NCBI GenBank assembly: GCA_018053665.1
Contig: JAGPKZ010000008.1
Span: 7,683-48,920 of the forward strand
Length of the DNA: 41,238 nt
Direction of reading: 5' to 3'
From: Prevotella sp.
GTDB lineage: Bacteria > Bacteroidota > Bacteroidia > Bacteroidales > Bacteroidaceae
The position numbers and the translations under genes are program-made. A model generated the notes under the pieces. The model saw nothing but the letters and a program-made list of their open reading frames with translations, ran no database searches and was not told where the DNA came from. The number at the start of each line of letters is the position of its first letter. Position 1 is the first letter of the stretch. Positions 35,532 to 41,238 of this stretch are shown piece after piece.

Positions 35532-36823
35532 TCTGCCTTATTTTTTAATGCTTGTAGACGAACTGTCATCGCATTTTTGTGAGCTATTAATTGTTCGTTT
35601 TCTGCCATAATCTCTACAGCTGGCCCTATGTTCTTTACACCTTCTTTGGTGATGTGTTGGAATGTTACCTTGCGGTTATAGCTATCTAGATTTACGCCAT
35701 TATATGCCAGTGCATAGCCATGTGTCGGCAATGTGTGGTTTGTTCCGCTAGCATAGTCGCCAGCACTTTCACATGCGTATTGACCTAAGAATACACTACC
35801 AGCGTTTACAACTTTCTCTGATAGTATATCATAATCATTTGTAGATATTATAAGATGCTCCGGAGCATAAGTGTTACTTAGTTCCATAGCCTCTTCTTTG
35901 TCTTTTACCAACACAAATTTACTGTTATCCAAAGCCTTAGATGCTATGTCTTTACGTGGTAATTGATCAAGTTGTACTTTAACTTCGTCATTAACTTTAT
36001 ATAGAAAGTTCTCTGATGTTGTAATGAGAATTACCTGTGAGTCAATACCGTGTTCTGCTTGAGATAAAAGGTCAGCTGCTACAAACACAGGATTACTTGT
36101 TTCGTCAGCTATAACGCAAACTTCAGATGGTCCTGCCGGCATGTCTATTGCTACGTCATGCAGTGAAACTTGTTGCTTGGCAGCCATTACATATTGATTA
36201 CCAGGTCCAAAAATCTTGTAAACCTTTGGCACAGATTCTGTTCCATAAGCCATTGCGCCAATAGCTTGTACACCTCCAACTTTATAAATCTTATCTACTC
36301 CGGCTATTTTTGCAGCAACCAATATAGCAGGATTAACCTTTCCTTCACGGTTGGGTGGGGTACATAGTGCTATCTCCTCGCATCCTGCAATTTTTGCAGG
36401 AGTTGCAAGCATTAATACTGTACTGAACAGTGGCGCCGTTCCTCCAGGAATATATAATCCAACTTTCTGTATAGGAATAGATTTTTGCCAACATGTAACA
36501 CCAGGTTGTGTTTCAATTTTAGAACTATCAAATTTCTGAGATTCGTGAAATACAGCAATGTTATGATGTGCTAGAATCAATGCATGATATAGTTCGTCAC
36601 TGATAAGGTTTTCTGCTTCATTCATTTCCTCTTTAGAAACAGACAAAGATTTCAGATTGACGTGATCGAACTTTGATTCAAATTCAATAACAGCAGCATC
36701 GCCTTCGCTCTTGATTTTTTCAAGTACGCTTTGCACTGTCGCATTAAGTTGTGATACATCCAAATGTGGCCGTTCCACAATTACGCTCCATTCACTCCTC
36801 TTCGGATATTTGATAATGTTCAT
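35528..36823 (-). CDS. hisD: Histidinol dehydrogenase
   Basis: HisD oxidises histidinol to histidine in two NAD-dependent steps at a zinc site. The 431-residue protein shows [61 protein letters not shown] (catalytic Glu-His) and [10 protein letters not shown]. Its length is normal. It starts 4 nt after hisG and is coupled to hisC by a 4-nt overlap. Confidence 0.96.
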   Translation of the reverse strand: MNIIKYPKRSEWSVIVERPHLDVSQLNATVQSVLEKIKSEGDAAVIEFESKFDHVNLKSLSVSKEEMNEAENLISDELYHALILAHHNIAVFHESQKFDSSKIETQPGVTCWQKSIPIQKVGLYIPGGTAPLFSTVLMLATPAKIAGCEEIALCTPPNREGKVNPAILVAAKIAGVDKIYKVGGVQAIGAMAYGTESVPKVYKIFGPGNQYVMAAKQQVSLHDVAIDMPAGPSEVCVIADETSNPVFVAADLLSQAEHGIDSQVILITTSENFLYKVNDEVKVQLDQLPRKDIASKALDNSKFVLVKDKEEAMELSNTYAPEHLIISTNDYDILSEKVVNAGSVFLGQYACESAGDYASGTNHTLPTHGYALAYNGVNLDSYNRKVTFQHITKEGVKNIGPAVEIMAENEQLIAHKNAMTVRLQALKNKAE

Positions 36824-36827
36824 TTTC

Positions 36828-37679
36828 TTATAATATCATTTTTTCTATTGGAGTAACTAAAATACCTTGAGCACCAAGTTCTTTTAGCTTTCCTATTATT
36901 TCCCAAAAACACTTTTCATCAAGGACAGTGTGTATAGAGCACCAATTCTCGTCAGCAAGAGGTATAATAGTAGGGCTTTTAATGCCTGGTAATACAGCTG
37001 TTATTTCCTTAATCATATCTTTTGGGGCATTCATCATGACATATTTTTTGTCTTGAGCTGAACGAACAGCTTCAAATCTGAATAACATCTCGTTAAGAAT
37101 CTGATGTTTGTTTTCATCCATATTCCAATTACCAACGAGCAGGGCTTCGCTCTTCATTACCAATTCAACCTCATGAAGGTTGTTGCTAATTAACGTGCTT
37201 CCAGAACTGACAATATCAAAGATACCGTCTGCCAAGCCAATACCAGGACTGATTTCAACACTACCAGTTATTACATGAATTTCAGCATTGATATTATGCT
37301 GCTTCATGAACTTGCGAAGAATTCCTGGGTAAGAAGTTGCTATTTTTTTCCCATTAAACCATTCCAAACCGGTATAGTTTATTTCTTTTGGAATTGCAAG
37401 GGATAATCTGCATTTACTAAATCCTAGTCTACTAATAATCTGAGCATTCTCATTGCGCTCAATAAATTCATTCTCGCCAACTACACCTATATCAGCAACA
37501 CCGCTAGCTACACTCTGTGGTATATCGTCATCCCTTAGATAAAGAATTTCCAATGGGAAGTTTGACGATTGAACCAATAGTGTGCGCTTATTGGCACTAA
37601 CTTTGATATCTGCCTCGGTAAGTAAGTTCATTGTGTCATCAAATAGACGACCTTTTGATTGTACAGCTATACGTAACAT
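36828..37679 (-). CDS. hisG: ATP phosphoribosyltransferase, long form
   Basis: HisG starts histidine synthesis by joining ATP and PRPP. The 283 residues mark the long form, with a catalytic part (LRIAVQSKGRLFDDTMNLL, VASGVADIGVVGENEF, GIFDIVSSGSTLISNNL) and a C-terminal regulatory domain (GIKSPTIIPLADENWCSIHT) used for histidine feedback, so no HisZ partner is needed. It is the first gene of hisG-hisD-hisC. The message has a short leader of about 25 nt and no His-codon leader peptide. Confidence 0.96.
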   Translation of the reverse strand: MLRIAVQSKGRLFDDTMNLLTEADIKVSANKRTLLVQSSNFPLEILYLRDDDIPQSVASGVADIGVVGENEFIERNENAQIISRLGFSKCRLSLAIPKEINYTGLEWFNGKKIATSYPGILRKFMKQHNINAEIHVITGSVEISPGIGLADGIFDIVSSGSTLISNNLHEVELVMKSEALLVGNWNMDENKHQILNEMLFRFEAVRSAQDKKYVMMNAPKDMIKEITAVLPGIKSPTIIPLADENWCSIHTVLDEKCFWEIIGKLKELGAQGILVTPIEKMIL

Positions 37680-37708
37680 ATAATTCTAATTTTCTTAAAA
37701 ATGCAATG

Positions 37709-37740
37709 CAAAAATACTCTTTTTTAAGGATATCTGCAAA
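37709..37740 (-). promoter_or_regulatory. hisG promoter
   Basis: On the - strand, TTTG (37740-37737), a 20-nt spacer and TATTTTTG (37716-37709) match the consensus, 29 nt before the hisG start. Its -33 box is only 8 nt from the -7 box of the divergent transglycosylase gene. Confidence 0.72.
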
Positions 37741-37748
37741 TAATGTTG

Positions 37749-37756
37749 TAATTTTG
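37749..37756 (+). promoter_or_regulatory. -7 box for the transglycosylase gene
   Basis: TAATTTTG lies 51 nt before the start codon at 37808. A -33 TTTG is not clear at the usual distance. The position interlocks with the divergent hisG promoter. Confidence 0.5.
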
Positions 37757-37764
37757 TGCCCCAA

Positions 37765-37778
37765 AGGCATATATGCCT
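37765..37778. promoter_or_regulatory. 14-nt palindrome in the transglycosylase leader
   Basis: AGGCATATATGCCT is a perfect palindrome that falls at or just after the predicted start point of the + strand transcript. It could be an operator or a short hairpin; nothing more can be said. Confidence 0.5.
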
Positions 37779-37807
37779 CATAAATATAAAGAATTCACAT
37801 TCGTATT

Positions 37808-39010
37808 ATGCGATATTTATACATCCTTATATATATAATACTCTTTGGAGTTTGTGTTACGTCATGCAGTGATAAGAAGAAAGTTGAAATCACACCATGG
37901 GGAGAGGAAATTGGTAACGATTCCATTAAAGAAAACAAGAGCTTTACATTTAATGATATTGTAACTAATGGTGAACTTATCATGCTTACCATGTCTGGAC
38001 CTGAGACTTACTATGACTATCATGGTCATGGTATGGGACTGCAGTATATGTTAGCTGAAAAATTTGCTCAAAAGTTAGGGGTGTCTTTACGTGTGGAAGT
38101 GTGCAAAGATACTTTAGAAATGTTGAAAAGACTAAAGGCTGGTGATGCCGATATTATTGCATTTCCACTTGCTAGAGGATATAAGAATGTTGAATATTGT
38201 GGTGTTATGGCTGATTCACTGCATGCGCAATGGGCTGTGCAAAAAGGTAATGACGAATTAGCAGACTCCTTAAATAATTGGTTTAGACCAGGAATGATAG
38301 CTTCCATAAAAAAGGAAGAAAGATTTTTGCTTTCAACAAATAGTGTTATTCACCATGTCTATTCCCCAATGCTTAGTAGGTCGGGTGGTGTAATATCTCG
38401 TTATGATAATCACTTTAAGACTTATGCTCCTCTTGCTATGTTTGATTGGCGTTTGCTTGCTGCACAATGTTATCAGGAATCAACTTTTGATTCTGGTGCA
38501 CATTCTTGGGCTGGTGCTTGTGGATTAATGCAGATCATGCCTGGGACGGCAGATCACTTAGGACTTCCTCGTTCAGAAATGTATGATCCAGAAAAGAATA
38601 TTGCTGCTGCTGCAAAATATATTAGTGAACTTCATTCACATTTTAGAGATATACAAAATCCTTTAGAGCGAAGTTATTTTGTATTAGCAAGTTATAATGG
38701 TGGCTTTTTCCATGTACGTGATGCTATGGCGCTTGCACGTAAATTTGGTAAAAATCCATATCATTGGGCTGATGTACAGGAATTTGTGTTGAAATTGCGT
38801 GTCCCTGCATATTATAACGATCCCGTGGTAAAACATGGTTATATGCGCGGTGATGAAACTGTGGATTACGTCGCTCGTATATGCAATCGTTGGGGACAAT
38901 ATCGTGGATTTGCGCATTCTTTTGGTGGTGGATTCAGTGGCGGATTTAGCGGTGGTTTTGAAAATATGACGCCGTCAAGGGCAAAACACAGAAACAAGTT
39001 TAAAATATAA
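37808..39010 (+). CDS. MltF-like lytic transglycosylase lipoprotein
   Basis: The 400-residue lipoprotein (signal ending VTSC, Cys20) has two domains like MltF. Residues about 50-160 are a periplasmic solute-binding-like domain (GLQYMLAEKFAQKLGVSLRV, LKAGDADIIAFPLAR). Residues about 205-365 are an SLT lytic transglycosylase with catalytic E224 in AAQCYQESTFD, then WAGACGLMQIMPGTA, and NIAAAAKYI and LASYNGG. Such enzymes cleave peptidoglycan strands and form 1,6-anhydro ends. A Gly/Phe-rich tail (FGGGFSGGFSGGF) is unusual. It is transcribed alone, divergent from hisG. Confidence 0.9.
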   Translation: MRYLYILIYIILFGVCVTSCSDKKKVEITPWGEEIGNDSIKENKSFTFNDIVTNGELIMLTMSGPETYYDYHGHGMGLQYMLAEKFAQKLGVSLRVEVCKDTLEMLKRLKAGDADIIAFPLARGYKNVEYCGVMADSLHAQWAVQKGNDELADSLNNWFRPGMIASIKKEERFLLSTNSVIHHVYSPMLSRSGGVISRYDNHFKTYAPLAMFDWRLLAAQCYQESTFDSGAHSWAGACGLMQIMPGTADHLGLPRSEMYDPEKNIAAAAKYISELHSHFRDIQNPLERSYFVLASYNGGFFHVRDAMALARKFGKNPYHWADVQEFVLKLRVPAYYNDPVVKHGYMRGDETVDYVARICNRWGQYRGFAHSFGGGFSGGFSGGFENMTPSRAKHRNKFKI

Positions 39011-39015
39011 GTCAT

Positions 39016-39107
39016 AAAAAAAGCGATGACCTTCTCAGGCAACCGCTCCAAATCTTCAATTAGGTATTAGTTTCTTTTAAGGTAAAAAGATTGTTTTCAG
39101 GATAACG
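39016..39107 (-). ncRNA. Candidate small RNA of about 92 nt
   Basis: A full promoter (39112-39143) drives transcription leftwards into a region without a reading frame. It ends in a terminator: AGCGGTTGCC pairs with GGTCATCGCT through 10 positions with one mismatch and two G-U pairs around a 6-nt loop (39047-39022), followed by seven U (39022-39016). Neither flanking gene is its obvious target or host: the transglycosylase gene ends at 39010 on the other strand, and the protease gene upstream ends at 39234. The 5' end is estimated from the -7 box. I cannot assign it to a known RNA family. Confidence 0.72.
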
Positions 39108-39111
39108 TTTG

Positions 39112-39143
39112 CAAAGATATAAGCAATTTTTTAAATTACCAAA
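39112..39143 (-). promoter_or_regulatory. Promoter of the candidate small RNA
   Basis: On the - strand, TTTG (39143-39140), a 20-nt spacer and TATCTTTG (39119-39112) are a perfect match to the Bacteroidota consensus. No start codon follows with a usable frame. Confidence 0.75.
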
Positions 39144-39233
39144 TAATTTGCAAACTTTTTTTAAAAATATCATTTGTGTGGGCACACATGCTAAAAATAG
39201 TTCATTTTTTCTTATAATGCATGCCTTTAGTTT

Positions 39234-40859
39234 CTATTTGATAATCATCTTTTTATTATTTATAATATAAATACCCTTTTGAAGTGACGAAATTGAATCC
39301 CCAATATAACGTCCGTCAATTGTATAAATTCGTATGGTGTTATTCTTGTTATCAGTATATATATTATTAATATTTGTTGTGAAATCATTTACATAATCAA
39401 ATGTAATAGTACCATCTTTCTCAGTAATGTTTTTAAGTGCCTTGTTCACTTTATAATAACTATTATTAAATGTTGCCTTTTCATTACTTGTATCTTCTGT
39501 GTACCAATAGAAGTTTGGTAGGCCAAGAGTATCATTTAGTACCGTTATGTTACTTGTTCCTGGAAATAAATCACCTTTGTGTTGCTCTTCATATGCTGTA
39601 TCGCTAGTTCTTAGGTATGAAGACATTGAATTTCCGTCAGCAGGAACAATGCCCATTCCTGGTTTTCCTGGTGTGTCATTTAGATGTGTGTCTAAATTTA
39701 TACTATCTTGATCATTTACATGATAAATTTGTAGACCGTGATATTGCGCGCCTGAATTCCAGCCTGTTTGCTGTATGTTTTCGATTAGAAAATATTCATT
39801 CGCTTTTTTACTGTTTTGTATTTTGTATACAGAGCCGCCTTCCTCTGTAGTTTTATTCATAATTATGGTTTTACTTTCGTTTAAGTCAACAATATCTACA
39901 TTCCAGTCCATCTGTTTTTTTTCCCATGCAGTATAAGGGGTAGGAGTATAGCTATTGTTGGCATATTCACCGCCGTCCATTAGGTCCCACAACTCCATTT
40001 CCTGATTATCTATGTGAGCGCTATTTGCTATAGGATATATGTCTGGCAATCCTAAAGCATGAGTTAATTCATGGCATGCTACGCCTATACCGTTTATCTG
40101 CATTCTTGTCTTTTCTTTATCTACATATGCTGGATATAACTCTGAAGACAGACTGAACCAGCCTACTTTCTTCCCTCCAAAAGTTCCATATGTAGTTCCT
40201 GTACAAGCCCAAACGCAACTGCCAGTTCCACCGTTATTTTGTCCAAGATAAGCTGATATGATGCAAACGCAATCTATATATCCGTCGCCATCAGAGTCAT
40301 ATTCAGATGCGTCTGATATTGAGTCGCTCAACTGTGCCAATGCGTCTGCTACCAGCTTGTGTATATTCTCGTCATTGTTAGAAGTTGTCATGCTTCCTCC
40401 ATACACCTTCATTGAATTTGGTAGATTTATTGGACCATGAACGTCAAATATAGGAGAAAAGGCATTTGTGCTCATTTTTTCAAAATACTGTTTTACGCTC
40501 CCGTAATTCAGTTTATTACCATTGCCATAATCCGTAAATCCATTTTCGCTATTGAAAAATTCATTGAATGCATTTTTGGGGCTATTAACACTAAAGGGTA
40601 TGTCTTTGAAGTTTGCCAGAATAACTAGTATTTTATGGTTTCCGTTATGCGGAAGGTAATTAAGACTTGATGTCACAATAGCTCTGGTGCGAGTGTCATA
40701 ATATGAGTCTTTACGAGGAAAAATTGAATTTGCTTCAATACTCCCATATACAGGGATGGGCATCATTTTCCCGTTTGTTCCCATTATGGAATCATTGTTA
40801 TCAGCCATTGCATGACATACACTCATAGTTAATAATGCAGCAATCAAAAACTTTTTCAT
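39234..40859 (-). CDS. Secreted M6-type metalloprotease with a type IX sorting-like tail
   Basis: The 541-residue protein has a signal peptide (MKKFLIAALLTMSVCHAMA). The catalytic part has LVILANFKDIPFS, YGSVKQYFEKMS and the zinc motif ACHELTHALGLPD (H263, E264, H267, D273), followed by ELWDLMDGG, as in the immune inhibitor A / M6 family. A calcium-type loop YDSDGDGYID (187-196) precedes it. The last 35 residues (IRIYTIDGRYIGDSI to GIYIINNKKMIIK) look like a type A C-terminal sorting domain for type IX secretion. It lies 21 nt after the ferredoxin gene and may be cotranscribed. The substrate is unknown. Confidence 0.9.
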   Translation of the reverse strand: MKKFLIAALLTMSVCHAMADNNDSIMGTNGKMMPIPVYGSIEANSIFPRKDSYYDTRTRAIVTSSLNYLPHNGNHKILVILANFKDIPFSVNSPKNAFNEFFNSENGFTDYGNGNKLNYGSVKQYFEKMSTNAFSPIFDVHGPINLPNSMKVYGGSMTTSNNDENIHKLVADALAQLSDSISDASEYDSDGDGYIDCVCIISAYLGQNNGGTGSCVWACTGTTYGTFGGKKVGWFSLSSELYPAYVDKEKTRMQINGIGVACHELTHALGLPDIYPIANSAHIDNQEMELWDLMDGGEYANNSYTPTPYTAWEKKQMDWNVDIVDLNESKTIIMNKTTEEGGSVYKIQNSKKANEYFLIENIQQTGWNSGAQYHGLQIYHVNDQDSINLDTHLNDTPGKPGMGIVPADGNSMSSYLRTSDTAYEEQHKGDLFPGTSNITVLNDTLGLPNFYWYTEDTSNEKATFNNSYYKVNKALKNITEKDGTITFDYVNDFTTNINNIYTDNKNNTIRIYTIDGRYIGDSISSLQKGIYIINNKKMIIK

Positions 40860-40880
40860 ATCAAATTAGAGTGTTATTTG

Positions 40881-41238
40881 TTATTTAAAAAAATATTGTC
40901 CTTTTCCCTTTGTTCTTCTTCCATATTCTATGGCATGATGCGGACAGTGGTGGTAACAAGTGAAACAAGCCAGACAGATATCTTGATGCTTCCATTGTGG
41001 AATTTTTCCTAATCCGCCTTCGATATCATTTACAGGGCATACATTCGCGCAGATGCCGCATTTTACACATTTTTCTGTATTAACATGGAATGGTTTGTCT
41101 GTAATAAGCCATTTTACGAATATTTCGCCAATGACCTTGCTGTTTATCCAAGGCCAGTTGCTTCGATGTAAGATATTTATTCCACGTTCTCGATCATAGA
41201 TTTTTTCTACAAAATCTTGTAGCATAATTGCAGCTTCT
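40881..41238 (-). CDS. C-terminal part of an EFR1-like flavodoxin/ferredoxin protein, cut by the window edge
   Basis: The frame is open to the window edge without a stop, so the ATG at 41225 is probably internal. The visible 118 residues or so carry two [4Fe-4S] motifs, CVKCGICANVCP and CLACFTCYHHCP, and end AIEYGRRTKGKGQYFF. This pattern is that of the C-terminus of EFR1-type proteins, which have a flavodoxin fold upstream. Such proteins move electrons, but their partners are mostly unknown. The flavodoxin part is outside the window, so the fusion is inferred. Confidence 0.82.
   Translation of the reverse strand, partial: EAAIMLQDFVEKIYDRERGINILHRSNWPWINSKVIGEIFVKWLITDKPFHVNTEKCVKCGICANVCPVNDIEGGLGKIPQWKHQDICLACFTCYHHCPHHAIEYGRRTKGKGQYFFK

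Noticed and set aside
37680-37708. Histidine leader peptide before hisG
   Set aside because: The transcript leader is about 25 nt, too short for a leader frame and hairpins, and no His codon run is present.

Overview
The window reads as a chromosomal segment from a member of the Bacteroidota, most likely order Bacteroidales and close to Prevotella in the broad sense. The evidence is: A+T-rich coding sequence; promoters of the Bacteroidota type (-33 TTTG, 19-20 nt spacer, -7 TAnnTTTG) and few Shine-Dalgarno sequences; lineage markers such as DUF4295/bL38, a DUF4270 lipoprotein, an HU-membrane-LysM protein, a one-domain glycogen-synthase-like protein and a secreted protease with a type IX sorting-like tail; and a methylmalonyl-CoA decarboxylase type locus typical of succinate/propionate fermenters. 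I see no rRNA, tRNA, CRISPR array, transposase or phage gene. Almost all of it is housekeeping sequence.

Layout. 1-3968 (+): ftsY, rimO and two HU-fold genes, the second a membrane-spanning HU-LysM protein. 4016-7323 (+): map, tsaD, pncC, then rpmB, rpmG and the DUF4295/bL38 gene, closed by a strong terminator. 7509-8852 (-): a Nudix hydrolase and ispE. 9027-10556 (+): dnaB. 10640-17002 (+): a leucine-type operon, leuA-leuC-leuD-leuA paralogue-leuB, behind an unannotated isoleucine-rich leader peptide and attenuator hairpin. 17003-17773: a gene-free 771-nt stretch holding two different repeat structures. 17774-23079 (-): ftsK, a LolA-like protein, an unknown membrane-anchored protein and a MORN-repeat GH25 lysozyme lipoprotein. 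23184-26453 (+): a 3'-5' exonuclease, rlmI and tilS. 26541-28929 (-): a glycogen-synthase-like protein, a DUF4270 lipoprotein and a 42-residue protein. 29097-31891 (+): panC, panD, pyk. 32064-34235 (-): carboxyltransferase, a 49-residue epsilon-like subunit and a biotin carrier. 34497-37679 (-): hisG-hisD-hisC. 37808-39010 (+): an MltF-like lytic transglycosylase lipoprotein. 39016-39143 (-): a probable small RNA with its own promoter and terminator. 39234-41238 (-): an M6-type metalloprotease and the C-terminal part of a flavodoxin/ferredoxin protein cut by the window edge.

How the genes work together. The leu operon holds every enzyme for 2-oxoisovalerate to 2-oxoisocaproate. With the second LeuA-like synthase it could also run a citramalate-type route to 2-oxobutyrate, which would fit a leader peptide dominated by isoleucine rather than leucine codons. 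Several envelope genes cluster around ftsK (LolA-like carrier, lysozyme lipoprotein), and the HU-LysM and MltF-like proteins add further links to the cell wall. The points most worth a second look are the leu attenuator, the HU-LysM protein, the two repeat blocks downstream of leuB, the small RNA near 39.1 kb and the reduced methylmalonyl-CoA decarboxylase locus. All calls are from reading the sequence; no database search was run.
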